From contig QFQP01000014.1 in NCBI GenBank assembly GCA_003243425.1, positions 90,562-154,561 on the forward strand: a stretch of 64,000 bases of DNA, in the 5' to 3' direction. Below the pieces are notes generated by a model, which was not told where the DNA came from, made no database searches, and saw only the letters and a program-made list of their open reading frames with translations. Positions 18,275 to 26,704 of this stretch are shown in pieces. The position numbers were made by a program, and so were the translations under genes. The stretch comes from Archangium gephyra (GTDB lineage: Bacteria; Myxococcota; Myxococcia; Myxococcales; Myxococcaceae). Numbering within the stretch: the stretch's first letter is position 1; every line of letters begins with the position of its first letter.

Positions 18275-19502
18275 CGCGCGCGCCCTTGGGAATGACGGTG
18301 ATGCCGCTCGCGGTGACGTGAAAGCCGCGGCGGCGATCCTCTTCCACGTCGACGCCGATCTTGGTGTTCGGCGGAATCGTCACGTTCTTGTCGATGATCG
18401 CTTTACGAATCTCGCAGTGCCGGCCGATCTCCACGTTCTCCATGAGGATCGACTCGGTCACCTCCGACCACGAGTTCACGCGCACGCGCGGCGACAACAC
18501 CGAGCGGTGCACCAGACCGCCCGAGATGATGCAGCCCTCGCTCACCAGCGAATCGAGCGCGCGGCCCATGCGGTTCTGCGCCACGTCGGAGAACACGAAC
18601 TTGGCCGGCGGCAGTGAATTGCGCGCGGCGACGATGGGCCACGACTGGTTGTAGAGGTTGAAGATGGGCTCGACGGCGATGAGGTCCATGTTGGCCTCGA
18701 AGTAGGCATCGAGCGTTCCCACGTCGCGCCAGTAGCCGAGCTCACGGTCGGCCAGCCCGGGCACACGGTTCTGGAGAAAGTCGTAGGCGTACACGCGCGC
18801 GCGCTGGTTGAGCGAGGCGAGGATCGACTTGCCGAAGTCGTGTGACGACTTGTCGTTCTTCGCGTCTTCCTGAACTTCACGCACCAGCGTGTCGGCCTGG
18901 AAGATGTAGTTGCCCATCGACGCCAGACACCGCGTCGGGTCTCCGGGCATGGGCGGCGGGTTCTTCGGCTTCTCGACGAAGTCCTTCACTTCTCCGTCTT
19001 CGCTCACGTGGAGAATGCCGAACTCGCTGCCCTGTTCGATGGGCACCGGCAACACGGCCACGGTGCAGTCGGCGCGCTTCTGCCGGTGGAAGGCGAGCAT
19101 CTGCTGAACGTCCATCTGGTAGACGTGGTCGGCGCCGAACACGAACACCGTGTCGGGCTGCTCGTCGGTGATGAGGTTCAGGTTCTGGAAGATCGCGTCG
19201 ACCGAGCCCTTGTACCAATCACCGCCGGTACGCATCTGCGCGGGCACCGTCTCGCAGTACTGGCCGAGAAACGCGGTCATGCGCCACGCGCGCGAGATGT
19301 GGTTGTTGAGCGAGTCGGACTTGTACTGCGTGAGCACCTTCACCTTGAAGATTCCGCTGTTCACGAAGTTCGACAGGCAGAAGTCGATGATTCGGTAGCG
19401 GCCGCCGAAGGGCACGGCCGGCTTCGCGCGTTCACGGGTGAGTGGATCGAGGCGGGTGCCGGCGCCTCCGGCGAGAACCATCGCGAGCGTGTTGCCTGAC
19501 AT
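18267..19502 (-). CDS. glgC: Glucose-1-phosphate adenylyltransferase
   Basis: 411 aa. It makes ADP-glucose from glucose-1-phosphate and ATP, the committed step of bacterial glycogen synthesis. The N-terminus has the nucleotidyltransferase signature LAGGAGTRLDPLTRERAKPA, followed by FGGRYRIIDFCLSNFVNSGI. SEFGILHV and the YWRDVGT glucose-1-phosphate region are present, and the C-terminal left-handed beta-helix region is clear. I chose ATG 19502, giving the usual short N-terminus (MSGNTLAMVLAGG). No other glycogen genes adjoin it. It is divergent from a small secreted-protein gene with a palindrome in the 60-bp gap. Confidence 0.95.
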   Translation of the reverse strand: MSGNTLAMVLAGGAGTRLDPLTRERAKPAVPFGGRYRIIDFCLSNFVNSGIFKVKVLTQYKSDSLNNHISRAWRMTAFLGQYCETVPAQMRTGGDWYKGSVDAIFQNLNLITDEQPDTVFVFGADHVYQMDVQQMLAFHRQKRADCTVAVLPVPIEQGSEFGILHVSEDGEVKDFVEKPKNPPPMPGDPTRCLASMGNYIFQADTLVREVQEDAKNDKSSHDFGKSILASLNQRARVYAYDFLQNRVPGLADRELGYWRDVGTLDAYFEANMDLIAVEPIFNLYNQSWPIVAARNSLPPAKFVFSDVAQNRMGRALDSLVSEGCIISGGLVHRSVLSPRVRVNSWSEVTESILMENVEIGRHCEIRKAIIDKNVTIPPNTKIGVDVEEDRRRGFHVTASGITVIPKGARVS

Positions 19503-19523
19503 GGTGGTGATGCTACCCACTCC

Positions 19524-19549
19524 GCGACTCATGGCGACTCTTGAGTCGC
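19524..19549. promoter_or_regulatory. Palindromic operator-like site between glgC and the divergent gene
   Basis: GCGACTC occurs at 19524-19530 and 19534-19540, and its inverse GAGTCGC at 19543-19549. The pair 19534-19549 is a perfect 7-bp inverted repeat around TT. Lying between two divergent starts 60 bp apart, it could be a shared operator. No partner protein can be named. Confidence 0.35.
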
Positions 19550-19562
19550 TACAGTGACGCCC

Positions 19563-20135
19563 ATGTTCACGTTCGTGCTTGCGTTGTCGCTGGCCGCCGC
19601 GCCCCAGGCGAAGTTGACCGAGCCGAAGCCAGGCACGCGCGAGCTGCGCTTCACCGACAAGGCCGGCGAGCACCTGGTGACGTTCGTGTTGTCCGACGTG
19701 AAGAAGAAGAAGTCGTCGGAGGGCTGGTCGAAGAGCCGTGACCTGCTCGTGACCCACACCATCGGCAACAAGCAGGTCTGGCAGGCGAAGGACTTCGTGC
19801 AGAAGTGCGAGTTCGACCTGCAGCTCGAGCTGGTCGACGGCTCCATCGAGGTCACCGACGTCGACGAGAACGGGCAGGGCGAGGTGTCGTTTCTCTACCG
19901 CCTCGGGTGTCGCAGCGACGTGTCGCCCGACGGCATGAAGTTGCTCATGTACGAGGGCACCACCAAGTACGCGCTGCGCGGAGAATCGAAGGAGCGGGTG
20001 AGCGACACGGACTTCATCGGCGGCGAATTCCAGGCCGACGCTGCGTTCGAAAGAGCCCCGGCCGCGTTCTTCGACTTTGCGACCGCCAAATGGAAACGGC
20101 TCGTCGTCGACGCCGTGAATTCGAGCGGAAATTGA
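19563..20135 (+). CDS. Secreted protein of unknown function (possibly M949_RS01915-like)
   Basis: 190 aa from ATG 19563, with a signal peptide ending near LSLAAAPQA. The mature protein has repeated beta-type stretches (GTRELRFTDKAGEHLVTFVL, IEVTDVDENGQGEVSFLY) and the segment LGCRSDVSPDGMKLLMYEGT. That segment recalls a small family annotated M949_RS01915 surface polysaccharide biosynthesis protein; I am not certain of this match. Exported, probably periplasmic. It stands alone between divergent glgC and the oxidoreductase pair, 22 bp before the latter. Confidence 0.55.
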   Translation: MFTFVLALSLAAAPQAKLTEPKPGTRELRFTDKAGEHLVTFVLSDVKKKKSSEGWSKSRDLLVTHTIGNKQVWQAKDFVQKCEFDLQLELVDGSIEVTDVDENGQGEVSFLYRLGCRSDVSPDGMKLLMYEGTTKYALRGESKERVSDTDFIGGEFQADAAFERAPAAFFDFATAKWKRLVVDAVNSSGN

Positions 20136-20157
20136 AAGCTGTTACCTTCCGCGGCCC

Positions 20158-20805
20158 ATGAAGATGTACCTGCCACCTCCCGGCGCACGAAACTCGCGTC
20201 GCGGCTTCTTGAAGAAGGGTCTGCTCGGCGGCGTGGTGCTCGCGCTCGGCGGTGGCGGCTGGTTGTTCACGCGCCCGTCTGCGACCACGTCGATCCCCGA
20301 AGGCCTCAAGGTCCTCAACGAACGTGAGTTCGCCGTGATGCACGCCCTGGTGCAGCGCTTCGTGCCCGCGCACGCGACGTTTCCCACGCCTGATCTGCTC
20401 AACACCACGCTGGCCTGCGATGCGATTCTGGCGATGACCGAAGAGGTCACCCAGAGCGAGGTGAAGCAACTGCTGCTGTTGTTCGAGAACGCGCTGCCGA
20501 ACTTCGTGTTCGGTCGCCGCACCAGGCCCTTCACGCAGCTCGACGTCGACGAGCAGGACCAGGTGCTCGCCGAGTGGCGCGACAGCAAGCTCACGCTCCG
20601 CCGCACCGGTTATGCCGCGCTGCGCGGCACCGTGCTCGCCGCGTACTACAGCAACAAAGACACCTGGTCGGCGGTTGGCTACTCGGGCCCGCCGGCCGGC
20701 ATTCACGACCCCGACGCCCCGGTGTGGAAGGGCGGCGACGTCGCCCGCCCGCCGAGCAACGGCACGTACGCCGAACCCGAGCCGACTCCGGAGGTCACGC
20801 CGTGA
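20158..20805 (+). CDS. Gluconate 2-dehydrogenase subunit 3-like, Tat-exported small subunit
   Basis: 215 aa. The N-terminus has a perfect twin-arginine motif (SRRGFLKK at residues 13-20) followed by a hydrophobic stretch (GLLGGVVLALGGGGWLF), so it is exported folded through Tat. The body matches the gluconate_2-dh3 family, the small subunit of membrane-bound GMC dehydrogenases. Its stop overlaps the next start as GTGA, so it is coupled to the GMC catalytic subunit. In this family the small subunit carries the only Tat signal and takes the large FAD subunit along. The usual third subunit, a multiheme cytochrome c, is not encoded nearby. Confidence 0.85.
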   Translation: MKMYLPPPGARNSRRGFLKKGLLGGVVLALGGGGWLFTRPSATTSIPEGLKVLNEREFAVMHALVQRFVPAHATFPTPDLLNTTLACDAILAMTEEVTQSEVKQLLLLFENALPNFVFGRRTRPFTQLDVDEQDQVLAEWRDSKLTLRRTGYAALRGTVLAAYYSNKDTWSAVGYSGPPAGIHDPDAPVWKGGDVARPPSNGTYAEPEPTPEVTP

Positions 20806-22355
20806 CGCAGGGCCGAATCTTCACCGCGGAAGACCTCACCTCCGACGTCACCGTCGACTGCGATGTCTGCGTCATCGGCAGCGGCGCCGGCGGCGCGTGG
20901 ACGGCGCTCGAGTTGGTGAATCGGGGCAAGCGCGTGGTGATGCTGGAAGAAGGTGGTTTTCACACCCGCCGCGAGTTCGACATGACCGAGGCGCGCGCGT
21001 TCCCGAACCTGTACCAGGAGCTCGGTAACCGCGCGACCGACGATCTCTCCATCACCATGTTGCAGGGCCGCAGCGTCGGCGGCGGCACGACGGTCAACTG
21101 GTGTTCGAGCTTCCGCACGCCGCAGCGCATCGTGGATCGCTGGAAGCACGAGCACGGCATCGACACGGTCACCACCGAAGCGCTCACCCCGCACTGGGAC
21201 TACATCGAGCAGCGCCTGCGCATCGCCGAGTGGCCCGAAGCCGCGATGAACGCCAACAACAGGGTGCTCTGGGACGGCCTCGAGAAGCTCGGGTACACGC
21301 GCGGGCTCATCAAGCGCAACGTCAACGGCTGTCTCAACATCGGCTACTGCGGCATGGGCTGCCCGGTCGACGCCAAGCAGTCGATGCTGGTCACCACCAT
21401 TCCCGACGCGGTCGAGAAAGGCCTGCAGCTCTACGCGAACGTCTCGGCGCGCGTGCTCGACTGGGGCCGCAACAAGATCAACGCGGTGCACGCCGAGGTC
21501 ATCGACCCGGTTCGCAACGTGCCCACCGGCCGGCGCGTGACCGTGAAGCCGAAGCTCACCGTGGTGAGCGGTGGCGCCATCAACTCGCCGGGTCTGTTGC
21601 TTCGCAGCGGGCTCGATTCCGAGGGCCGCGTGGGGTCACGCACCTGGCTGCACCCCGTGGTGGCGATGCTCGCGGAGTTCCCGCACGAGGTGAAGGCGTT
21701 CTCGGGCGCTCCGCAGAGTGTGTACTCGCATCAGTTCAGCGAGCGCGGGGCGGGGCAGGTGGGCTTCTTCCTCGAGGTGCCGCCGGTGCACCCGATGCTG
21801 GGGGCGATCGCGTCTTCCGGCACCGGTGCGCAGGTGCAGCAGCTGCTCACGAAGCTGCCGTACCTCAACGCGATGTTGGCCATCACCATCGACGGCCTGT
21901 TGCCCGAAGAAACGGGCGCGACCGTGCGGCTGCGCGACGGCGCGAACTTCCGCTACTCCATCAAGTACGACTTCCAGCCCGCGCACTGGGAGGCGTTCCG
22001 CACCGCGTGCAAGGAGATGGCGAAGATTCAGTTCGCCGCCGGCGCCAAGAAGGTGCTCTCGCTGCACGCAGACCCGGTGGTCATGGAGAAGCCCGAGGAC
22101 CTCGACAAGCTCGATCGCGCGCAGTGGGAAGCGGTGCGGCTGCGCGTGTTGACCGCACATCAGATGGGCGGCTGCGCGATGGGGAAGGACCCTTCGACCT
22201 CGGTCGTCGACCCGTTCCTGCGCTACCACTCGATGGACAACCTGTTCATCGTCGACGGTTCGGTGTTGCCGACGTCGCTCGGTGTGAACCCCCAGGAGAC
22301 GATCTTCGGCATCGCGCGCTGGGCCGCGAAGCACATCGGCGAAGCCGTCAGCTGA
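20802..22355 (+). CDS. GMC-family FAD-dependent oxidoreductase (catalytic subunit)
   Basis: 517 aa from GTG 20802. The Rossmann FAD motif GSGAGG is at residues 26-31, GRSVGGGTTVNWC is the GMC signature-1 region, and GGAINSPGLLLRSG is signature 2. AHQMGGCAMG (catalytic His453) and GVNPQETIF (the Asn partner) close the active site. Family members oxidise alcohols or sugars. It lacks a signal peptide and is translationally coupled to the Tat-signal small subunit, so co-export is likely. The Cys-rich segment NGCLNIGYCGMGCPVDAK is typical of the cytochrome-linked gluconate/sorbitol-type subgroup. The substrate is unknown. Confidence 0.9.
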   Translation: MTQGRIFTAEDLTSDVTVDCDVCVIGSGAGGAWTALELVNRGKRVVMLEEGGFHTRREFDMTEARAFPNLYQELGNRATDDLSITMLQGRSVGGGTTVNWCSSFRTPQRIVDRWKHEHGIDTVTTEALTPHWDYIEQRLRIAEWPEAAMNANNRVLWDGLEKLGYTRGLIKRNVNGCLNIGYCGMGCPVDAKQSMLVTTIPDAVEKGLQLYANVSARVLDWGRNKINAVHAEVIDPVRNVPTGRRVTVKPKLTVVSGGAINSPGLLLRSGLDSEGRVGSRTWLHPVVAMLAEFPHEVKAFSGAPQSVYSHQFSERGAGQVGFFLEVPPVHPMLGAIASSGTGAQVQQLLTKLPYLNAMLAITIDGLLPEETGATVRLRDGANFRYSIKYDFQPAHWEAFRTACKEMAKIQFAAGAKKVLSLHADPVVMEKPEDLDKLDRAQWEAVRLRVLTAHQMGGCAMGKDPSTSVVDPFLRYHSMDNLFIVDGSVLPTSLGVNPQETIFGIARWAAKHIGEAVS

Positions 22356-22466
22356 ACGGCTTCGTCGGACGGAGGCTCACCGCTTCAAAAAGCGCTGCTT
22401 CGGTCGTTCGAAAATGAAGCCAGTCCCTCGGCCGCGGACCGGAAAGTGTCCAGCAACAGACGCGCA

Positions 22467-23267
22467 TCACGGGTCTGGGATCTGCGACGGGTCGAGGGAG
22501 AAGTCGTCGTCGGTCTTCCGCTTCGGTGGCGGCTTCGGCGCGCGGCTGATTCGCTCCGCGGGGTAGCTCGCTGCGAGGCTGAGGTAGTCCTGCGGCACCG
22601 GCTGCTTCTTCGCCCTGGTCTTCGCCGTGGGGCTCGCTTCGAAGGCCGGCGTGTTGCCCACCGTCGCCACCACCTTCGCGCCGTCGCAGAACAACCACTC
22701 CAGCCGCGCGGTCTCGTCTTCCGCCGCGTAGTAGAGAATCGGTCCCTTCGGCGCGGCATTGAGCCGGCAGTTCTCGTCGAACGCGGTGGCCTGCGCGACG
22801 GGCCGCACTTCCTTCCATTTCAGCAGCGCGATGCGCGCACGAATCTGCGGAGCAGTGTCTTGTGCTTCGGTCACGCGGCGTTCGGCCTGGTCGAGGAGCT
22901 CACGCGGCGCCGAAAGCCCGTTGAAGCGGCACGCCTTGCCGCGCTCGATGGCGGCTTTCTGGGACGAGATCGCCGGCGGCAGCACGCGCGCGCCTTCTTC
23001 CAGCAACGTCACGTGTTCTTCGTCCCACCCGCCGTCGACCGGCGCGGACGTCTTGCCCAGCCAGTCAGCCAGCAGCGTCGAGAGCGCCTGCTGTTCACCG
23101 ACGAACTGTTCTTCTTTCACCAGGCAGAGATCTTCGACCTGCTCCCACGGGCGGTAGATGGCGCTCTGGCCGCCGAGCGAGATGGTGCTCTCGGTGGGAA
23201 TCGTCGCGACGCGCTTCGCACAGCCGGCCAGTGCGAGCAGAGAAACCACGGCATACCGAAACGTCAT
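22467..23267 (-). CDS. Lipoprotein of unknown function
   Basis: 266 aa from ATG 23267. A lipoprotein signal peptide with lipobox LAGC (Cys about residue 16) is followed by a soluble domain with scattered cysteines (EDLCLVKEEQF, GKACRFNGLS, DENCRLNA, WLFCDGAKV). It ends with a Lys/Pro-rich charged tail. I do not recognise a family. It probably faces the periplasm. It is convergent with the GMC gene (111-bp gap with no evident terminator or RNA) and divergent from the FHA-GGDEF gene. Confidence 0.7.
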   Translation of the reverse strand: MTFRYAVVSLLALAGCAKRVATIPTESTISLGGQSAIYRPWEQVEDLCLVKEEQFVGEQQALSTLLADWLGKTSAPVDGGWDEEHVTLLEEGARVLPPAISSQKAAIERGKACRFNGLSAPRELLDQAERRVTEAQDTAPQIRARIALLKWKEVRPVAQATAFDENCRLNAAPKGPILYYAAEDETARLEWLFCDGAKVVATVGNTPAFEASPTAKTRAKKQPVPQDYLSLAASYPAERISRAPKPPPKRKTDDDFSLDPSQIPDP

Positions 23268-23385
23268 GGGCGCGGAACTGTACGGACCACCGCGACCCCG
23301 TGCACGGTGGCTCTTTGACCGACGCTTCGTACATTGCCGCACCCGGCGCCCGCTGAATTGCAGAGGCCGGCGCTCGAAACCCGTG

Positions 23386-23394
23386 TGCTAGGAC
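23386..23394 (+). promoter_or_regulatory. Extended -10-like element before the FHA-GGDEF gene
   Basis: TGC-TAGGAC at 23386-23394 leaves 9 bp before the ATG at 23404. An almost identical TGC-TAGGAA precedes the CNB gene at 25582-25590 (TG at 25582, ATG 25601), and TGC-TAGTTT precedes the gene at 27216. No -35 is evident, consistent with an extended -10 promoter and a leaderless or near-leaderless transcript. This is inference. Confidence 0.35.
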
Positions 23395-23403
23395 TGCACC
23401 CCG

Positions 23404-24285
23404 ATGAGCGGCTCCGAAACGCGCGTCACGAAGATCTCGAAGCTCAAAGACGTCCGTGTCAGCGGTGAAAGCTGCCTCGTGATGATTGCCGGGCCGTTCC
23501 TCGGCAAGAAGTACCCGCTCGTCGACGACGAGGAGTTCACCGTCGGTCGCGACGAGAAGAACTTCATCGTCATCGACATGGACAACGTGAGCCGGCGGCA
23601 CGCGCAGGTCACGCACCGCATGGGCCGCTTCTTCGTCAACGACCTGCAATCGACCAACGGCACCTACCTCAACGACGAAGAGATTCGCGAAGAGCAGCCG
23701 CTGCGCTCCGGAGACCTGGTGAAGATCGGCAGCGCGATCTTCAAGTTCCTCTCGGGCAACAACATCGAGCAGCAGTACTACGAAGAGATCTACACGCTGA
23801 CCATCTGCGACGGTCTGACGCAGGTGAACAACAAGCGCTTCTTCCTCGAGTTCCTCGAGCGCGAGATGGGGCGTTGCCACCGCTACAACCGTGCGCTGTC
23901 GCTGATGATGATCGACATCGATCACTTCAAGCAGATCAACGACACCAATGGTCACCTCGCCGGCGACTACGTGCTGCGTGAGTTGGCCGCCGCCATTCGC
24001 CCGCGCGTTCGCAAGGAAGAGTGCTTCGCGCGCTACGGCGGCGAAGAGTTCGCGTACGTGATGCCGGAATCAGGCGGCGAGAACACGCGCAAGCTGGCCG
24101 AGAAGATCCGCCGGCTGGTCGAAGATCACCGCTTTACGTTCGAGGGCAAGGAGATCAAGGTCACCTTGTCGATCGGCGTGGCAGACCTCGTGGGCGACAT
24201 GACCGAGCCCATGCAGTTCATCAAGGTCGCCGACGCCAACCTCTACAAGGCGAAGAAGACCGGCCGGAACCGCGTCGTCGGCTGA
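23404..24285 (+). CDS. FHA-domain diguanylate cyclase
   Basis: 293 aa, cytoplasmic. Residues ~24-115 are an FHA phosphothreonine-binding domain (FTVGRDEKNFIVID, VSRRHAQVTH, DLQSTNGTYLND). Residues ~130-290 are a GGDEF domain with an intact active site, GGEEF at 212-216, and the metal-binding MIDIDHFKQIND segment. It should make cyclic di-GMP from GTP, with FHA coupling activity to Ser/Thr kinase signalling. I see no RxxD inhibitory site at the usual position five residues before the active-site motif (the sequence there is RKEECFA), so product inhibition may be weak. The gene stands alone. Confidence 0.93.
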   Translation: MSGSETRVTKISKLKDVRVSGESCLVMIAGPFLGKKYPLVDDEEFTVGRDEKNFIVIDMDNVSRRHAQVTHRMGRFFVNDLQSTNGTYLNDEEIREEQPLRSGDLVKIGSAIFKFLSGNNIEQQYYEEIYTLTICDGLTQVNNKRFFLEFLEREMGRCHRYNRALSLMMIDIDHFKQINDTNGHLAGDYVLRELAAAIRPRVRKEECFARYGGEEFAYVMPESGGENTRKLAEKIRRLVEDHRFTFEGKEIKVTLSIGVADLVGDMTEPMQFIKVADANLYKAKKTGRNRVVG

Positions 24286-24288
24286 CCT

Positions 24289-25551
24289 TCAGAAGTTCAG
24301 CCGCAGCGCCACGTTGCCGCCGAGGTAGCGGTCGTTGCCGCTCGCGGCGACGTAGCGGTCCGTCGGCTGCGTCGTGAACGTCATGCCCCAGTTTGCGATC
24401 TCGAACGACGCGCGCAGCTCGATGATCGACACGCGCACGGCGAGGCCCGCGTTGCCTTCGAGGCCCAGCGTCGAACCGTTCGCGAAGAACGCCGGCGAGA
24501 TGATCTCACCCGACGAGAACGTGGGCACCGCGCCGAAGCGCCCGAAGAGAAAGAGGACCTGTGGGACGATCGGCACCTCGACGCCGAGCCCGACGCGCAG
24601 GCCCGTGAACGCCACGTTCGGCAGCCCGTCGAGCCGGCGACCGTCGCTCAACGCGCCCACCGTGAAGCTCTGATGCCGCACGCCCACGTACGGAATGATG
24701 GCGAACGGGTACGACTTCACCGGCACGATGGCCCAGCGAACACCGCCGTCGATGCGCATCGCCGACGTGGGGAAGCGCTCTTCCGAGCTCGCGAGCCCCG
24801 ACGACAACCACGGCGCGAAGCTGATGTTGAACTCGGCGCCCAGGCCCGCGAGCACGTCGTCACGACCGGTGAGCGCGATTGGATAGAACTCGAGGCCCAG
24901 CTTCACCGCCGCGAACGCCGCGAGGTTGTAGTCACGCAGATTCCCCGTCGCGACCTGCGAATACCCGAGGCTGCGATTGAGAATGTCGACGCCGGCTTCG
25001 AGTACGAGGAAGCGTGGCTTCGCGCCGTCGCTCTTCTTCTCGGGCTCCGGCTCCGGCGGGGCCTTCTTCTTCACCGCCACCGGCTCGGGTGCGGGCGTCG
25101 GCTCGGGTTCGGGCCTGGTGGTGACGGGCTTCGCTGCAGGTTCGATGGGCGGCGTGGGCTCCGGCGACGCGGTGTCGAGCGTCACGCCCAGCATCTCCAT
25201 GGCGGACTGGAGGTTCTTCGCGGACAGGGTGCCGGCCTTGTCGAGCGGGAAGGTCTTCTTCGACGACGGCTTGCCGGCCTTGTTGAACACCGAAAGCTCG
25301 AGGCCCTTCTTCGTGACGGTACCGGTGATGAACGACTGCACCTGCGCCTTCTTCGCCTTCTTCCAATCAGGCTTGTTCTTCGTCGTGGTCTGGGTGGCCG
25401 GCACGCAGTCGAGCGTGTCGCACACGGTCGAGATGAGCTGGTTTCGCACCGCCGCGCCGTTCTTCCCCGTGAACGGAGGGAACGAAACGCGCTGAGCGCT
25501 GGCGAAGGAAGACGAAACGACGACGAGGGCCAGAGCCAGTCTGAATGTCAT
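24289..25551 (-). CDS. Secreted envelope protein with predicted C-terminal beta-barrel
   Basis: 420 aa from ATG 25551, signal peptide ending near SSFASAQ. An N-terminal domain of ~140 residues contains two cysteines (STVCDTLDCVPA). A Pro/Glu/Lys-rich linker follows (about residues 145-185). The last ~230 residues have regular beta-strand patterning and end NVALRLNF with a terminal Phe, as in outer-membrane barrels. A long linker between a periplasmic domain and a barrel suggests an envelope-spanning protein, common in myxobacteria. No named family is recognised. It is convergent with the FHA-GGDEF gene (3-bp gap). Confidence 0.7.
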   Translation of the reverse strand: MTFRLALALVVVSSSFASAQRVSFPPFTGKNGAAVRNQLISTVCDTLDCVPATQTTTKNKPDWKKAKKAQVQSFITGTVTKKGLELSVFNKAGKPSSKKTFPLDKAGTLSAKNLQSAMEMLGVTLDTASPEPTPPIEPAAKPVTTRPEPEPTPAPEPVAVKKKAPPEPEPEKKSDGAKPRFLVLEAGVDILNRSLGYSQVATGNLRDYNLAAFAAVKLGLEFYPIALTGRDDVLAGLGAEFNISFAPWLSSGLASSEERFPTSAMRIDGGVRWAIVPVKSYPFAIIPYVGVRHQSFTVGALSDGRRLDGLPNVAFTGLRVGLGVEVPIVPQVLFLFGRFGAVPTFSSGEIISPAFFANGSTLGLEGNAGLAVRVSIIELRASFEIANWGMTFTTQPTDRYVAASGNDRYLGGNVALRLNF

Positions 25552-25600
25552 GGGGCGCGAACGAGTGTAGTCGCGCAAGCGTGCTAGGAAAGGTTTCACG

Positions 25601-26704
25601 ATGAGTTCAGCCAATCCGGCGCTGGCGCAGTTCATCCGCTCCATTCCGCTGTTCTCACTCGTCGACGATGCAGACCTGAACGACGTGCTTCGGTTGTTCC
25701 GCCCCGTCGAGCTCGTGGCCGGTGACGTGCTCTTCGGAGAAGGCGACCCCGGCAAGGCGATGTGGATTCTCAGCGACACCGCCGAGGTTTCGATCGCCAC
25801 CACCGCTGGGCAGCAGCGCCCGGTGGCCGTCGCGTATGCACGCAAAGGCGACGTGGTGGGTGAAATGGCGTTGGTCGACGACGGCCCGCGTTCAGGCACG
25901 GCGATCGTCACCCAGACGGGGCCGGCACATCAGATCGATGCAGACGAATTTCACGCGATGCGCGCGAACTTCACGCCCGCGGCGTTCAAGGTGCTCAAGA
26001 AGATCGCCCTCGAATTGTGCGCCCGGCTTCGCAGCACCAATGAGCGCATCGTGCCCTCGGGCCAGGCGGGCGTGCAGACGCCTCCGCTGCCCCAGGGCCC
26101 CAGAGCAGACGGCGAGCTGATCGAGCGTTACCCGGCCTTCAAGTCGCTGCCGGCGGTGGTGAAGCTCGCGCTCGCGCAGAAGCTCGAAGTGCTGCGTGTG
26201 GAAGAAATGACGCCCATCTTCGCGGAAGGTGAAAAGGCCGACGGCGCGTACTTCATCGTCGAGGGTGAGGTGTCGGTAGGGCGCAACGGCAAGACGCTCG
26301 CGAACCTGCCCGCGGGCACCATGTTCGGAGTGGTGGCCTGCATCGACGCCGGCTTCCGTTCGGCCAGCTGTCTGACCACCGGCCCTGCGACGTTGCTGAA
26401 GATGACCGACCGGCACTTCGATCAGCTCTTCTCGGCCGGCCACCGCTTCGCCTTCCAGATGGTCGACCTGGTGGCCAGGCAGCTCGTGCAGCACGTGCGT
26501 GAGGCGAACCAGATGCTGCCGTTGCCCGGTCAAAAGGCAGGCGTGGCAGGCCTCAGCAAGCCGGTCGAGAAGATGCTGCCGGCCGAGGCCTCCGAACAGG
26601 ACCTCGACGTGATCTCCACCGAGATCGAAGTCGAGGCTGCGCTGCCCATCGAAATGGAGCTCGACCTCGCCGACATCGCGCCCGAGTCGGAACGTCTCGG
26701 CTGA
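25601..26704 (+). CDS. Tandem cyclic-nucleotide-binding (CNB) domain protein
   Basis: 367 aa. CNB domain 1 spans residues ~8-145 (SIPLFSLVDDADLNDVLRLF, GDVLFGEGDPGKAMWIL, GDVVGEMALVDDGPRSGTAI). That last segment is a good phosphate-binding-cassette match (GEMA..D..PRSGTA). CNB domain 2 spans ~180-300, but its cassette (GTMFGVVACIDAGFRSAS) is degenerate, so only the first domain is likely to bind cNMP. An acidic tail of ~60 residues follows. No DNA-binding HTH is visible, so it is not a CRP-type regulator; a protein-interaction or regulatory-subunit role is inferred. A TGC-TAGGAA element lies 10 bp before the ATG. Confidence 0.85.
   Translation: MSSANPALAQFIRSIPLFSLVDDADLNDVLRLFRPVELVAGDVLFGEGDPGKAMWILSDTAEVSIATTAGQQRPVAVAYARKGDVVGEMALVDDGPRSGTAIVTQTGPAHQIDADEFHAMRANFTPAAFKVLKKIALELCARLRSTNERIVPSGQAGVQTPPLPQGPRADGELIERYPAFKSLPAVVKLALAQKLEVLRVEEMTPIFAEGEKADGAYFIVEGEVSVGRNGKTLANLPAGTMFGVVACIDAGFRSASCLTTGPATLLKMTDRHFDQLFSAGHRFAFQMVDLVARQLVQHVREANQMLPLPGQKAGVAGLSKPVEKMLPAEASEQDLDVISTEIEVEAALPIEMELDLADIAPESERLG

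Noticed and set aside
22356..22466. Possible tRNA-like or terminator element with GGTCGTTCGAAAATG
   Set aside because: The T-arm stem does not pair and no acceptor stem was found; no T-tract follows a hairpin.
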